The notes under the pieces were generated by a model, which made no database searches, had not been told where the DNA came from, and was given only the letters and a program-made list of their open reading frames with translations. This document shows, piece after piece, positions 11,473 through 21,483 of a DNA stretch of 64,000 bases; within the stretch, counting starts at the first letter, position 1, and each line of letters starts with the position of its first letter. Where the stretch lies: positions 2,232,001 to 2,296,000 of the forward strand of contig NZ_CP072610.1 in assembly GCF_021029445.1 (NCBI RefSeq). The letters are read 5' to 3'. The stretch comes from Pseudomonas wenzhouensis. Lineage in GTDB: Bacteria > Pseudomonadota > Gammaproteobacteria > Pseudomonadales > Pseudomonadaceae. The position numbers and the translations under genes were made by a program.

Positions 11473-12269
11473 GCGAATGGCTCCTGCCAGCTTGGTTGGC
11501 GTTTTTCCAGGAACGCGCGCAGGCCTTCCTGGCCCTCGGCGCTGACGCGCAGACGGGCGATGGCGTTTTCGGTGTAGCGGCGCAGGGCCGGGGTCAGTTC
11601 GCCGCTGCCGACTTCGCGCAGCAGATCCTTGCTGGCGCGCATGGCTTGTGGGCTGTTGTGCAGCAGGTTGGCGACCCAGGCTTCGACCTGAGCGTCCAGT
11701 TCAGCGGCCGGGTAGCACTCGGCGAGCAGGCCCAGTTCGCGGGCACGTTTGCCGTCGAAACGCTCGGCGGTCAGCGCGTAGCGTTTGGCGGCGCGCTCGC
11801 CGATGGCTTGCACAACGAAGGGGCTGATCACTGCCGGAGCGAGGCCGATGCGTACTTCCGACAGCGAGAACAGCGCATCTTCGCTACCGATGGCCATGTC
11901 GCAGCAACTGGCCAGGCCCACCGCACCGCCGAAGGCCGCGCCCTGGACGATTGCCAGTGTGGGGATCTTCAGACCGTGCAGGTTGTACATCAGCTCGGCC
12001 AGTTCGCGGGCATCATTCAGGTTGGCGTTGTAATCCAGGGTGGCCGCGTGCTGCATCCAGGCCAGATCGGCGCCGGCGGAGAAGTGCTTACCACGGCCAC
12101 GCAGCAGGAGAAAACGCAGGCTCTTGTCTTCACCGACGGCGTCGAGGGCGAGGATCAGCTCGCGGATCATCTCGGCGTTGAAGGCGTTGTTCTTTTCCGG
12201 GCGGTTCAGCCACAGAGTGGCGAAGCCGCGCGGGTCTTTCTCAAGCTGTACGGTGGTGAAGTTGGTCAT
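11469..12269 (-). CDS. liuC: Methylglutaconyl-CoA hydratase
   Basis: This 266-residue crotonase-family protein hydrates 3-methylglutaconyl-CoA to HMG-CoA. Visible are the oxyanion-hole segments GKHFSAGADLAWM near residue 65 and VQGAAFGGAVGLASCCD near 113, the latter followed by SEVRIGLAPAVISPFV. It overlaps liuD by 4 bases and lies 87 bp after liuB, the gap being filled by a REP-type inverted pair. Function is assigned from the family plus its fixed place between liuB and liuD. Confidence 0.94.
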   Translation of the reverse strand: MTNFTTVQLEKDPRGFATLWLNRPEKNNAFNAEMIRELILALDAVGEDKSLRFLLLRGRGKHFSAGADLAWMQHAATLDYNANLNDARELAELMYNLHGLKIPTLAIVQGAAFGGAVGLASCCDMAIGSEDALFSLSEVRIGLAPAVISPFVVQAIGERAAKRYALTAERFDGKRARELGLLAECYPAAELDAQVEAWVANLLHNSPQAMRASKDLLREVGSGELTPALRRYTENAIARLRVSAEGQEGLRAFLEKRQPSWQEPFA

Positions 12270-12291
12270 GGTGTCAGGCTCGAAAGGCTGG

Positions 12292-12350
12292 GTAGGAGCG
12301 GCTTCAGCCGCGATCAGCGTGCCAGAGTTCGCGGCTGAAGCCGCTCCTAC
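12292..12350. repeat. REP pair (GTAGGAGCGGCTTCAGCCGC type)
   Basis: Two inverted 22-bp copies, at 12292-12313 and 12329-12350, lie 15 bp apart between liuB and liuC. They match the commonest Pseudomonas REP type. Being transcribed within the operon, they can form a long hairpin that could protect the upstream mRNA or lower downstream expression (inference). Confidence 0.8.
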
Positions 12351-12356
12351 AGGGGG

Positions 12357-13964
12357 TCACATACGGAACACGCCGAAACGGGTCGGCTCGATCGGTGCGT
12401 TGAGGCTGGCGGACAGGGCCAGGGCCAGTACCTTGCGGGTCTGCGCCGGGTCGATCACGCCGTCGTCCCACAGTCGGGCGCTGGAGTAGAAGGCGTGTGC
12501 CTGCTGCTCGTATTGCTCGACGATGGGTTGCTTCAAGCGCTGCTCGTCCTCGTCGGAGTAAGGCTGACCGGCGCGTTGCGCCTGTTCGCGCTTTACCTGC
12601 ACCAGCACGCCGGCCGCCTGCTGCGCGCCCATCACGCCGATGCGCGCGTTGGGCCACATCCACAGGAAGCGTGGATCATAGGCGCGGCCGCACATGCCGT
12701 AGTTGCCGGCACCGAAGCTGCCGCCGATGATCACGGTGAACTTGGGCACCTGGGCGCAGGCCACGGCGGTGACCAGTTTGGCGCCGTGCTTGGCGATGCC
12801 GCCTTCCTCGTACTTTTTGCCGACCATGAAACCAGTGATGTTCTGCAAGAACAGCAGCGGGATGCCGCGCTGGCAGGCCAACTCGACGAAGTGCGCACCT
12901 TTCTGTGCGGCTTCAGCGAACAGAATGCCGTTGTTGGCCAGGATCGCCACCGGATAGCCATTGATGCGGGCGAAGCCGCACACCAGGGTGGTGCCGAACA
13001 GCGCCTTGAATTCATCCAGTTGCGAGTCGTCGACGATCCGCGTGATCACCTCACGCACATCGAAGGGCTGCTTGGCGTCGGCCGGAATCACCCCGTACAG
13101 CTCCTCGGCGGCGTAGCGTGGGGCGATGGGCGCGCGGCTGTCGAGCTGGCCGAGCTTGCGCCAGTTCAAATTGCTGATGCAGCGGCGGGCCAGGGCCAGG
13201 GCGTGTTCGTCGTCCTCGGCGTAGTGGTCGGCCACGCCGCTGGTCTTGCAGTGCACGTCGGCGCCGCCGAGTTCTTCGGCGGTCACCACTTCGCCGGTGG
13301 CGGCCTTCACCAGCGGCGGGCCGGCGAGGAAGATGGTCGCCTGTGCGCGCACCATGATGGTCTCGTCGCTCATGGCCGGCACGTAGGCGCCACCGGCGGT
13401 GCAGGAGCCCATCACCACGGCGATCTGCGGGATGCCCAGCGCGCTCATATTGGCCTGGTTGAAGAAGATCCGGCCGAAGTGCTCGCGATCCGGGAACACC
13501 TCGTCCTGGCGCGGCAGGTTGGCGCCGCCGGAGTCCACCAGGTAGATGCACGGCAGGCGGTTTTCGCGGGCGATGGCCTGGGCGCGCAGGTGCTTCTTCA
13601 CCGTCAGCGGGTAGTAGGAGCCGCCTTTCACCGTGGCATCGTTGGCCACGATCATGCACTCGACGCCTTCGACACGGCCGATGCCGGCGATCACTCCAGC
13701 TGCCGGTACGTCTTCGCCGTAGACCTCATGGGCGGCGAGCTGGCCGATCTCGAGAAAGGGCGAGCCGGCATCGAGCAGGCGGTTTATGCGCTCACGCGGC
13801 AGCAACTTGCCGCGCGAGGTGTGGCGCTCCTGCGCCTTGGCGCCACCGCCTTCATGGATGCGGGCGAGCAGGGCGCGCAGTTCGTCCACCTGGGCGAGCA
13901 TGGCCGCCTGGTTGGCGGCGAACTCCGGGGAGCGGGTGTTGATCTGGGTGTGCAGGATGGCCAT
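12357..13964 (-). CDS. liuB: Methylcrotonyl-CoA carboxylase, beta subunit (carboxyltransferase)
   Basis: This 535-residue carboxyltransferase carries the two acyl-CoA carboxylase beta domains. Visible are [16 protein letters not shown], the oxyanion segment [35 protein letters not shown] and the C-terminal [22 protein letters not shown] with [11 protein letters not shown]. It transfers carboxyl from biotin-LiuD to 3-methylcrotonyl-CoA. The ATG at 13964 with AGGAAG upstream is used; the frame extends 18 codons further, but into repeat DNA. Confidence 0.96.
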   Translation of the reverse strand: MAILHTQINTRSPEFAANQAAMLAQVDELRALLARIHEGGGAKAQERHTSRGKLLPRERINRLLDAGSPFLEIGQLAAHEVYGEDVPAAGVIAGIGRVEGVECMIVANDATVKGGSYYPLTVKKHLRAQAIARENRLPCIYLVDSGGANLPRQDEVFPDREHFGRIFFNQANMSALGIPQIAVVMGSCTAGGAYVPAMSDETIMVRAQATIFLAGPPLVKAATGEVVTAEELGGADVHCKTSGVADHYAEDDEHALALARRCISNLNWRKLGQLDSRAPIAPRYAAEELYGVIPADAKQPFDVREVITRIVDDSQLDEFKALFGTTLVCGFARINGYPVAILANNGILFAEAAQKGAHFVELACQRGIPLLFLQNITGFMVGKKYEEGGIAKHGAKLVTAVACAQVPKFTVIIGGSFGAGNYGMCGRAYDPRFLWMWPNARIGVMGAQQAAGVLVQVKREQAQRAGQPYSDEDEQRLKQPIVEQYEQQAHAFYSSARLWDDGVIDPAQTRKVLALALSASLNAPIEPTRFGVFRM

Positions 13965-13976
13965 GGTCGCTTCCTG

Positions 13977-14110
13977 TAGGGTGCGCCGTGCGCACAGTGC
14001 CGTTTTGATCGCTCCCACGCTCTGCGTGGGAGTTTCGCCAGGGACGCTCTGCGTCCCCAGAACGGACGCTGAGCGTCCGGTTTCAGGTTCCCACGCAGAG
14101 CGTGGGAACC
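13977..14110. repeat. Cluster of palindromic repeats between liuA and liuB
   Basis: The 158-bp gap holds one GTGCGCCGTGCGCAC palindrome (13977-13996), then four short stems: CTCCCACGCTCTGCGTGGGAG (14012-14032, 21 bp written in two arms), GGGACGCTCTGCGTCCC, GGACGCTGAGCGTCC and GTTCCCACGCAGAGCGTGGGAAC arms ending near 14110. The same GGTTCCCACGC begins again at the right edge of the window (63990). No ORF is present. Confidence 0.7.
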
Positions 14111-14122
14111 ATCACAGATGCC

Positions 14123-15286
14123 TTACTTGGTCTCGTTGAACAGCTCGCGACCGATCAGCATGCGGCGGATTTCGCTGGTGCCGGCGCCGATCTCGTAGAG
14201 CTTGGCGTCACGCAGCAGGCGCCCGGCCGGGTACTCGTTGGTGTAGCCGTTGCCGCCGAGCAACTGGATGGTGTCCAGCGCCATTTTTGTGGCCATTTCG
14301 GCGGTATAGAGGATCACCGCAGCGGCGTCCTTGCGCGATTCCTCGCCGCGGTCGCAGGCCTTGGCGACGTTATAGAGGTAGGACTTGGAGGCGTTCATGC
14401 CGGCGTACATGTCGGCCAGCTTGCCCTGCACCAGCTGAAATTCGCCGATCGACTGCTTGAATTGCTGGCGCTCATGCACGTGGGGCAGCACCACGTCCAT
14501 GCAGGCGCTCATGATCCCGGTGGGGCCGCCGGAGAGCACGGTGCGCTCGTAGTCCAGGCCGCTCATCAGCACGCGCACGCCACCGCCCTCGACGCCCAAG
14601 ATGTTCTCTTCCGGCACTTCGCAGTCCTCGAACACCAGCTCGCAGGTGTTGGAGCCTCGCATGCCCAGCTTGTCCAGCTTCTGGTGGCGGGAGAAACCCT
14701 TGAAGTCGCGCTCGACGATAAAGGCAGTCATGCCACGCGAGCCGGCGTTGATGTCGGTCTTGGCGTAGATCACGTAGGTGTGGGCGTCCGGGCCGTTGGT
14801 GATCCACATCTTGTTGCCGTTGAGCACGTAGCGGTCGCCGCGCTTTTCCGCACGCAGCTTCATCGACACCACGTCGGAGCCGGCATTGGGTTCGCTCATG
14901 GCCAGGGCGCCGATATGCTCCCCGGAGCACAGCTTGGGCAGGTATTTCTGCTTCTGCGCTTCGCTGCCGTTCTTGTGGATCTGGTTGACGCAGAGGTTGG
15001 AGTGGGCGCCGTAAGACAGGCCCACCGAGGCCGAGGCACGGCTGATTTCCTCCATGGCCAGTACATGCGCCAGGTAACCCATGTCGGTGCCGCCGTACTC
15101 TTCCTTGACCGTGATGCCGAGCAGGCCCATGTCGCCGAACTTGCGCCACATGTCCATGGGGAATTCGTTATCGCGGTCGATCTGCGCAGCGCGCGGCGCC
15201 AGCTCGGCCTGGGCGAACTGGTGCACCGAGTCGCGTAGCATGTCGAGGGTTTCGCCGAGGCCGAAGTTGAGGGTGGGGTAGCTCAT
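14123..15286 (-). CDS. liuA: Isovaleryl-CoA dehydrogenase
   Basis: This 387-residue acyl-CoA dehydrogenase is FAD-dependent and hands electrons to ETF. It oxidises isovaleryl-CoA to 3-methylcrotonyl-CoA. Visible are [34 protein letters not shown], the FAD-binding [18 protein letters not shown] and the C-terminal [22 protein letters not shown]. The ATG at 15286 has an AGGTGA site. It is the first structural gene after liuR (74-bp gap). Confidence 0.95.
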   Translation of the reverse strand: MSYPTLNFGLGETLDMLRDSVHQFAQAELAPRAAQIDRDNEFPMDMWRKFGDMGLLGITVKEEYGGTDMGYLAHVLAMEEISRASASVGLSYGAHSNLCVNQIHKNGSEAQKQKYLPKLCSGEHIGALAMSEPNAGSDVVSMKLRAEKRGDRYVLNGNKMWITNGPDAHTYVIYAKTDINAGSRGMTAFIVERDFKGFSRHQKLDKLGMRGSNTCELVFEDCEVPEENILGVEGGGVRVLMSGLDYERTVLSGGPTGIMSACMDVVLPHVHERQQFKQSIGEFQLVQGKLADMYAGMNASKSYLYNVAKACDRGEESRKDAAAVILYTAEMATKMALDTIQLLGGNGYTNEYPAGRLLRDAKLYEIGAGTSEIRRMLIGRELFNETK

Positions 15287-15360
15287 GGGGTCACCTGTCG
15301 TTGTTGTCGTAGGGTGCGCCATGCGCACCGGGGCAGAATCTGTGCTGCGCACTGCGCTGG

Positions 15361-15747
15361 CTAGGCTTGAGTCTCGGCCAGGGCAGCCAGGCAGCGCTCC
15401 TCGGCGGTATCCAGCTCCAGTTGCATCTGCTGGATATCCAGCAACTGCTGTTCAAGCTGCAGGCGGCGTTCGGCGATCTTGCCCATGAAAGTCTCCAACT
15501 GCCTGCGGCTGCCGGTTTCCGGGTCATACAGCTCGATCAGCTCGCGGCATTCGGCCAGCGAAAAGCCGATGCGCTTGCCACGCAGGATGAGTTTCAGCGT
15601 CACCTTGTCCTTGGCGCTGTAGATACGCTCCTGACCGCGTCGCTCCGGCGCGAGCATGCCTTGCTCCTCGTAGAAGCGGATGGCGCGCGTGGTGATGTCC
15701 AGTTCGCGGGCCAGATCGGAGATGGAGTAGGTGATGGACATGGTCAT
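15361..15747 (-). CDS. liuR: MerR-family regulator of leucine catabolism
   Basis: This regulator of about 128 residues has an N-terminal MerR winged helix ([26 protein letters not shown]), the second wing with [26 protein letters not shown], and a coiled dimer helix. It lacks the metal-binding Cys residues of MerR/CueR, fitting an acyl-CoA-responsive LiuR. It heads the liu operon and sits beside a perfect 16-bp palindrome. The start is ATG 15747 or the ATG two codons later (15741). Confidence 0.93.
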   Translation of the reverse strand: MTMSITYSISDLARELDITTRAIRFYEEQGMLAPERRGQERIYSAKDKVTLKLILRGKRIGFSLAECRELIELYDPETGSRRQLETFMGKIAERRLQLEQQLLDIQQMQLELDTAEERCLAALAETQA

Positions 15748-15759
15748 TGCTCGTTTACC

Positions 15760-15775
15760 TTTACGTTAACGTAAA
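15760..15775. promoter_or_regulatory. LiuR operator (perfect 16-bp palindrome)
   Basis: TTTACGTTAACGTAAA is fully self-complementary and lies 12 bp before the liuR start and 53 bp before the divergent SDR gene. It matches the TTTACGT-ACGTAAA pattern I recall for LiuR sites in gammaproteobacteria. Its central position suggests one site controls both operons. Confidence 0.85.
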
Positions 15776-15828
15776 CCTGTGCAAATCTGCCTGTCAATCT
15801 CACCCCACAACAATCACAGAGGCTGAGC

Positions 15829-16596
15829 ATGCGTATCGACGAATCGACATTCCTGATCAGTGGCGGCGCCTCCGGTCTTGGGCTGGCCACGGCCCGTGAA
15901 CTGGTCGGGCAGGGTGGCCAGGTGGTGCTGCTGGATATCAACGCCGAGGCGGGGCAGCAGGCCATTACCGAACTGGGCGAGGCTGCACGCTTCGTGCGCG
16001 CCGATATCACTCGCGAAGAAGATGGCCGCGTAGCGGTGGCGCAGGCGCTGGAGGCCTTCGGGGCGCTGCATGGATTGGTCAACTGCGCCGGTATCGCACC
16101 AGCCGAAAAGGTGCTGGGGCGCAACGGCGCGCATGGTCTGGACAGCTTCCGGCGTACCGTCGAGGTGAACCTGATCGGTAGCTTCAATCTGCTGCGTCTC
16201 GCCGCCGAGGCCATGGCGCAAAACACCCCGAACGCTGGGGGCGAACGCGGGGTCATCATCAATACCGCCTCGGTGGCGGCGTTCGACGGGCAGATGGGCC
16301 AGGCTGCCTATGCTGCGTCCAAGGGCGGAGTGGCGGCGCTGACATTGCCTGCAGCGCGTGATCTGGCGCGCTCGGGCATCCGTGTGATGTGCATTGCCCC
16401 CGGCGTGTTCGAGACGCCGATGATGGCCGGCATGCCGCAAGAGGTGCGTGATTCGCTGGCGGCCAACGTGCCGTTCCCGCCGCGCCTGGGGCGAGCAGAT
16501 GAGTACGCGGCATTGGTGCGGCATATCGTCGAGAACGCCATGCTCAATGGCGAGGTGATCCGCCTCGATGGCGCGCTGCGCATGGCGGCGAAGTAA
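15829..16596 (+). CDS. Short-chain dehydrogenase, HSD10-like 3-hydroxyacyl-CoA dehydrogenase
   Basis: This 255-residue SDR has the NAD-binding GGASGLGLA near residue 12, VDITREE-type acidic stretch, [10 protein letters not shown], the catalytic Ser in [11 protein letters not shown] and YAASKGG. It resembles human HSD17B10 and 2-methyl-3-hydroxybutyryl-CoA dehydrogenase, the isoleucine-pathway enzyme. It is first in a three-gene operon with a thiolase and an acyl-CoA dehydrogenase, divergent from liuR. A GAGG ribosome site precedes ATG 15829. Confidence 0.88.
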   Translation: MRIDESTFLISGGASGLGLATARELVGQGGQVVLLDINAEAGQQAITELGEAARFVRADITREEDGRVAVAQALEAFGALHGLVNCAGIAPAEKVLGRNGAHGLDSFRRTVEVNLIGSFNLLRLAAEAMAQNTPNAGGERGVIINTASVAAFDGQMGQAAYAASKGGVAALTLPAARDLARSGIRVMCIAPGVFETPMMAGMPQEVRDSLAANVPFPPRLGRADEYAALVRHIVENAMLNGEVIRLDGALRMAAK

Positions 16597-16599
16597 CGG

Positions 16600-16657
16600 C
16601 AGCCCGGATGCAATCCGGGACGACCCCACGCATATTTCCCGGATTGCATCCGGGCTA
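16600..16657. repeat. Inverted pair of AGCCCGGATGCAATCCGGG units
   Basis: Two copies of a 20-bp palindromic unit face each other between the SDR and thiolase genes. The same pair is found at 52728-52785 before prpF. It resembles a Pseudomonas REP subtype. Confidence 0.75.
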
Positions 16658-16677
16658 CGCAATTGAAGGTGAAGCTC

Positions 16678-17868
16678 ATGAACCAGCAACTCGACCCCGT
16701 CGTCATCGTCAGTTCCGCGCGCACGCCCATGGGCGGCTTTCTCGGTGATCTGGCCGGGCTGACGGCGGCTGAACTGGGCGCAGCGGCGATTCGTGCCACG
16801 CTGCAACGTGCCGGCCTCGCCGCCGAGGCGGTGGATACGCTGCTGATGGGCTGCGTGCTGCAGGCCGGTCAGGGCCAGGCCCCGGCGCGCCAGGCTGCGC
16901 TGGGGGCTGGCCTGAGCCAGGCGGTGCAGTGCACCACGCTGAACAAGATGTGTGGCTCGGGCATGCAGGCGCTGATGCTCGGCCATGATCAGTTGCTCGT
17001 CGGCAGCGCCGATGTGCTGGTGGCTGGCGGCATGGAGAGCATGTCCAGCGCGCCGTATCTGCTGGCGCGTGCCCGTAGTGGTTATCGCATGGGCCATGGC
17101 CAGGTGCTCGACCATATGTTCCTCGACGGTTTGGAGGACGCCTACGAGCGTGGCCGGCTGATGGGCACCTTCGCCGAGGATTGCGCCGAGCAGTATCGCT
17201 TCAGCCGCGAGGAGCAGGATGCTTATGCCCTGGAGTCGCTGCGCCGTGCTCAGCAGGCGATTGCGGACGGCAGTTTCGCCGGCGAGATCGTTGCCGTGCA
17301 GGCGCCGGAGGGGCGCGAGCGGCGCCTGGTGGATAGCGACGAGCAGCCGCCCAAGGCGCGGCCGGAGAAGATTCCCGGCCTGAAGCCGGCGTTCCGCGAG
17401 GGCGGTACGGTGACGGCGGCCAATGCTAGCTCCATTTCCGATGGCGCTGCCGCGCTGCTGTTGATGCGCCTGTCCCAGGCTCAGCAACGTGGCCTTACGC
17501 CGCTGGCGCGTATCGTCGGCCATGCTGGTCATGCGCAGGCGCCCAATCTGTTCACCACCGCGCCAGTGGCGGCGATCCAGCGTTTGCTGGCGCGCACCGA
17601 GTGGGCCCTGGAGACGGTTGATCTGTTCGAGATCAACGAGGCTTTTGCCGTGGTGCCGATGGTGGCCATGCGTGAGCTGGGCATCGACCACGCCAAACTC
17701 AACGTGCACGGCGGCGCCTGCGCCCTGGGGCACCCTATCGGTGCGTCCGGGGCGCGCATTCTGGTCACTCTGCTGGCGGCCTTGCAGCAACGCGGGCTCA
17801 AGCGTGGTGTGGCGTCCGTATGCATTGGCGGCGGTGAAGCCACCGCTGTAGCCATCGAGTTGTATTGA
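16678..17868 (+). CDS. Acetyl-CoA C-acyltransferase (thiolase)
   Basis: This 396-residue thiolase has its active-site Cys in NKMCGSGMQALM near residue 88, the His in EINEAFAVVPM, and the C-terminal Cys in the closing GVASVCIGGGEATAVAIE. GGACALGHPIGASGAR is also intact. It cleaves 3-ketoacyl-CoA. Between an HSD10-like dehydrogenase and an acyl-CoA dehydrogenase, the likely substrate is 2-methylacetoacetyl-CoA (isoleucine), although acetoacetyl-CoA from the neighbouring leucine pathway is also possible. ATG 16678 follows AAGGTGA. Confidence 0.92.
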   Translation: MNQQLDPVVIVSSARTPMGGFLGDLAGLTAAELGAAAIRATLQRAGLAAEAVDTLLMGCVLQAGQGQAPARQAALGAGLSQAVQCTTLNKMCGSGMQALMLGHDQLLVGSADVLVAGGMESMSSAPYLLARARSGYRMGHGQVLDHMFLDGLEDAYERGRLMGTFAEDCAEQYRFSREEQDAYALESLRRAQQAIADGSFAGEIVAVQAPEGRERRLVDSDEQPPKARPEKIPGLKPAFREGGTVTAANASSISDGAAALLLMRLSQAQQRGLTPLARIVGHAGHAQAPNLFTTAPVAAIQRLLARTEWALETVDLFEINEAFAVVPMVAMRELGIDHAKLNVHGGACALGHPIGASGARILVTLLAALQQRGLKRGVASVCIGGGEATAVAIELY

Positions 17869-17967
17869 ATCGACCCGTAGGGTGTCGTGGGGCCGCCCAG
17901 GCCGTGCGCACCGCGCGTTTCTGCCAAACAGTGGTGCGCACGGCGCACCCGACGTATGGAGCCAGCC

Positions 17968-19095
17968 ATGCTGCCCAACGAAGAAGACATCCTGATCCGT
18001 GATATGGCCCGCCAGTTCGCCCAGGAGCGCCTGAAACCCTTTGCTGCTGACTGGGATCGCGCGCATCGCTTCCCGACCGAAGCCATCACCGAGATGGGCC
18101 AGTTGGGTTTTATGGGCATGCTGGTGCCGCAGCAGTGGGGCGGTGCCGAGACCAGCAACCTGGCCTATGCCATGGCCCTCGAGGAAATCGCCGCGGGTGA
18201 TGGCGCCTGCTCCACCATCATGAGCGTGCACAACTCGGTGGGCTGCATGCCGATCCTCAAATATGGCAGTGAAGAGCAGAAGCAACGATTTCTTCGCCCA
18301 TTGGCCAGTGGCGAGATGCTCGGTGCCTTTGCCCTGACTGAGCCGCAGGCCGGCTCCGATGCCAGCGACCTGCGTACCCGCGCTCGGCGTGACGGCGACC
18401 ATTACGTGCTCGATGGCGCCAAGCAGTTCATCACCTCCGGCAGCCACGCCGGCATGGTCATCGTCTTTGCCGTGACCGATCCGCAGGCTGGCAAGAAGGG
18501 CATCAGCGCCTTTATCGTGCCCACCGATACGCCAGGGTTTTCGGTGGTACGGGTCGAAGAAAAGCTCGGCCAGCATGCCTCCGATACTTGCCAGATCCAG
18601 TTCGACGGCGTGCGTATCCCGGCCGATCTGCGCCTGGGCGAGGAGGGTGAGGGCTATCGCATCGCCCTGGCCAACCTGGAAGGCGGACGCATCGGTATCG
18701 CCGCGCAAGCGGTGGGCATGGCGCGGGCCGCGTTCGAGGCGGCGCGCGATTACGCCCATGAGCGGGTGACCTTCGGCAAGCCGATCATCGAGCACCAGGC
18801 GGTGGCGTTTCGTCTGGCCGATATGGCCACACAGATCGCCGTCGCCCGGCAGATGGTGCATCACGCCGCCAACCTGCGCGAAGCCGGTCAGCCCTGTTTG
18901 ACCGAGGCGTCGATGGCCAAGCTGTTCGCCTCGGAAATGGCTGAGCGGGTGTGCTCGGCGGCGATCCAGACCCTGGGTGGATACGGCTACCTCAAAGACT
19001 TCCCGGTCGAGCGCATCTACCGCGACGTGCGCGTGTGCCAGATCTATGAAGGCACCAGCGATGTGCAGCGGATGGTGATCGCGCGCAACTTGTGA
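17968..19095 (+). CDS. Acyl-CoA dehydrogenase (branched/short chain)
   Basis: This 375-residue acyl-CoA dehydrogenase has [16 protein letters not shown], the FAD segment [18 protein letters not shown], and a C-terminal [20 protein letters not shown] that carries the usual isobutyryl/2-methylbutyryl-type ending [15 protein letters not shown]. It closes the operon, so it should supply the first oxidation step for isoleucine- or valine-derived acyl-CoA. No enoyl-CoA hydratase is in this operon. ATG 17968 has GGAG 7 bases upstream. The 99-bp gap before it contains a GTGCGCAC palindromic repeat pair. Confidence 0.9.
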   Translation: MLPNEEDILIRDMARQFAQERLKPFAADWDRAHRFPTEAITEMGQLGFMGMLVPQQWGGAETSNLAYAMALEEIAAGDGACSTIMSVHNSVGCMPILKYGSEEQKQRFLRPLASGEMLGAFALTEPQAGSDASDLRTRARRDGDHYVLDGAKQFITSGSHAGMVIVFAVTDPQAGKKGISAFIVPTDTPGFSVVRVEEKLGQHASDTCQIQFDGVRIPADLRLGEEGEGYRIALANLEGGRIGIAAQAVGMARAAFEAARDYAHERVTFGKPIIEHQAVAFRLADMATQIAVARQMVHHAANLREAGQPCLTEASMAKLFASEMAERVCSAAIQTLGGYGYLKDFPVERIYRDVRVCQIYEGTSDVQRMVIARNL

Positions 19096-19165
19096 TGGGG
19101 CGTGGGAGGTGCTCAAACCACGACAAAAGCTCGCCGCTAAAGCGCCTCCTACAAAAGCGTGTCCC

Positions 19166-21289
19166 TCAATCGAACTGATACTGCACGCCGGCGCCAACGT
19201 ACCAGGCGCGTTCCGGGCCGGGTTCGTAATAGCGGCCGTTGCCGTCACCGACGATCACCGAGCCGATGTATTCACGATCCAGCAGGTTGTCGATGCGCAA
19301 CACCTGATTAAAGGTCAGTGCGCCGGCCTTCTGCTCGAAGCGGGCTTGCCAGTTGAACAGTGCATAGCTGGGCGCCGTCTTGGCGGTGTTGCTGTCCTCG
19401 ACGTAAAGCTGGCTCCGATAGAGTCCCTCGACGGCGGTGCTGAACCAGCCCAGCGGTTGCCAGGCCAGCTCGCCATACAGGGTGCGCGCGGGGATGCCCG
19501 GCAGCCTGTTGCCCGATTCGATCAGGCGGGTGTTGCTGGTGAAGTTCTTGCTGTAGATGGCCTCGATCTGCGTGAAGGCCAGGTTGGCGCGCAGGGTGTC
19601 GCTGAGACGGCTTTCCAGCGCCAGCTCGACGCCGCGACGACGGGTTTGCGCGGCGTTCTGGAAGCGTGAGCGGCCACCGCTGGCGGATTCGACCACCAGC
19701 TCGTCGTCGGTATCGATCTGGAACAGCGCCAGTTGCAGGCGCGTAGCCTCGGTCAGACGCGCCTTGAGGCCGACTTCGATCTGCTCGCTGGTAGCCGGCT
19801 GCAGGTCGAAGCCGAAGCTGTTGTCGGGGCCGGAGTAGGACAGTTCGTTGAGCGTCGGCGTCTCACCGCCCTTGCCCCAGCTGGCGTAGAGGTTCAGATC
19901 GGGCAGCAGGGCGTAACTGGCGCCCAGGGTCGGCGTCAGTTCGCGGTAGGTGACCGAGCCGCTGTCGTCGCAATTTTCAGTTTGCGGATTTTGGCAGGCA
20001 CTGGAGAGGATAAAGTTGTCATCTACATCAAATTCGACATGGTTGTAGCGTAGGCCTGCCTGCAGGTCGAGCTTGCCCAGTTGCCAGGCTGCCTGGACGT
20101 AGGGCGACAGGCTGGTGACCTCGTTCCGCTCGTCGCGGCGCAGGTTGCCTTTCACCCCGAGGGTGTCGCCGACAAAGTTCTCATAGCCCTGACGGTCGTC
20201 GCGCGAGTAGTCGTAATCCAGGCCGGTGGTGACAGTGAGCAGGCTACTGCCCAGGTCGAAGGATTGAATCCAGCGGTTGCCGATACCGTGGAAGCGGCGC
20301 TCGAAGTCGATCACACCGCCTGATTGTTTTGGGTTGTTTTCTTGGAATGCCTTCCCTATCGACTGGTACTGAATCACCCGCCGCGTACCGCTGTACAGCG
20401 TGCTTTGCCAGGTGCCGGCGGCAAAGCTGCGCTCGTAGTTGAGGGCGAACTGGCGGTGATCGACGTTCTTGCGCGTATCGAACTCCAGTGCGCTGGGCGC
20501 CGCCGCGCGGCGGTCGCTCTGCACCTGAGCCCAGGTCAGGCCTTGTGGATCCTGGGTGTCATTCTGATCCAGCTCGCTGAAGCTCAGACTGAGCTTGCTG
20601 ACATCGTCCGGGTACAGCGTCAGCTTGGCAAAGGTCTTGTCGAGGATGGCGCCGCTGTGGTCGCGATAACCGTCGGTCTCGAAGTGCGAGCGGTTGACGA
20701 TGAAACCGGCCTTGTCGTTGCCGCCCTCGGCCGCGATGCGAGTACGGCTGGTGCCGTAGGCGGCCTGCGAGCTGTCGACCGATACCCTGGGCGCACCTTC
20801 GCCATCACGCGAGAACAGCTGGATCACGCCACCGGAGTTGCTGCCGTAGACGCTGGCGAATGGCCCGCGCAGCACTTCGATACGCTCCAGGGTATCGAGG
20901 TCGAAGGTCGCGGCCTGGCCCTGGCCGTCAGGGTTGGACAGCGGCACGCCATCAGCCAGCAGCTTGATACCACGAACGCCGAAGGCCGAGCGAGCGCCGA
21001 AGCCGCGTGAGGAAATCTGCAGATCCTGCGCGTAGTTCTGGCGGTTCTGTACCACCAGGCCCGGCACGCTGCCGAGCGCCTCGGAAAGGTTGACACCCGG
21101 TTTGCCCAGCGTCGCCTGTTCGGCATCGATGCGGTTGACCGAGAAGGGCAGTTGCCAGCCGCTGGCCTGATAGCGGCTGCCGGTCACCACCAGTGGCTCG
21201 GCCTGGTAAGTGGCATTGGCACCCTCGCCCTGGGCAACCAGCGGCATGAACAGGGTGGGCAGCCAGGCGCAGTGTCTCAGCCGTTGCAT
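19166..21289 (-). CDS. TonB-dependent outer-membrane receptor
   Basis: This 707-residue protein has a signal sequence, the TonB-box-proximal EPLVVTGSRY, a plug domain (residues 45-165, DLQISSRGFGARSAFGVRGIKLLADGVPLSNPDGQG in segments, IEVLRGPFASVYGSNSGGVI), a 22-strand barrel and a C-terminal phenylalanine in QYQFD-like form. The ligand cannot be read from the sequence. The PqqU/YncD group has similar length but this is only a guess. It is divergent from the gluconate locus, sharing a 194-bp promoter gap. AAGGAGA precedes the start. Confidence 0.9.
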   Translation of the reverse strand: MQRLRHCAWLPTLFMPLVAQGEGANATYQAEPLVVTGSRYQASGWQLPFSVNRIDAEQATLGKPGVNLSEALGSVPGLVVQNRQNYAQDLQISSRGFGARSAFGVRGIKLLADGVPLSNPDGQGQAATFDLDTLERIEVLRGPFASVYGSNSGGVIQLFSRDGEGAPRVSVDSSQAAYGTSRTRIAAEGGNDKAGFIVNRSHFETDGYRDHSGAILDKTFAKLTLYPDDVSKLSLSFSELDQNDTQDPQGLTWAQVQSDRRAAAPSALEFDTRKNVDHRQFALNYERSFAAGTWQSTLYSGTRRVIQYQSIGKAFQENNPKQSGGVIDFERRFHGIGNRWIQSFDLGSSLLTVTTGLDYDYSRDDRQGYENFVGDTLGVKGNLRRDERNEVTSLSPYVQAAWQLGKLDLQAGLRYNHVEFDVDDNFILSSACQNPQTENCDDSGSVTYRELTPTLGASYALLPDLNLYASWGKGGETPTLNELSYSGPDNSFGFDLQPATSEQIEVGLKARLTEATRLQLALFQIDTDDELVVESASGGRSRFQNAAQTRRRGVELALESRLSDTLRANLAFTQIEAIYSKNFTSNTRLIESGNRLPGIPARTLYGELAWQPLGWFSTAVEGLYRSQLYVEDSNTAKTAPSYALFNWQARFEQKAGALTFNQVLRIDNLLDREYIGSVIVGDGNGRYYEPGPERAWYVGAGVQYQFD

Positions 21290-21421
21290 ACGCTAAATGT
21301 CTCCTTCGTGGCAGGTAGGCGATCTTGATCGCGTCAGTCGGCGGCGATCCACTGCGGATCGCCTTTGAGCGGAGGAAATGCTCTACCAAATGTTGCCGGT
21401 GGAGGGTTGTCGAACGTTTTG

Positions 21422-21433
21422 GATAGCGCTAAC
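21422..21433. promoter_or_regulatory. GntR (LacI-type) operator before the gluconate operon
   Basis: GATAGCGCTAAC contains the self-complementary core TAGCGCTA (21424-21431), the core I recall for the Pseudomonas gluconate repressor GntR. It is 51 bp upstream of the gntK-dctQ start. The same 12-mer recurs inside the gene at 22063-22074. Confidence 0.75.
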
Positions 21434-21483
21434 ATCCGGCTCAAACAATGAGCGGCCCACGCGATGGTGCCCATGGAGTTCCC

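Noticed and set aside
14010..14110. CRISPR array
   Set aside because: The repeats are short palindromes of differing sequence without regular spacers and without cas genes.
15814..19248. A 1144-codon open frame on the minus strand
   Set aside because: It is the antisense of the SDR, thiolase and acyl-CoA dehydrogenase genes, each with complete motifs. His- and Arg-rich composition is typical of antisense frames in GC-rich DNA.
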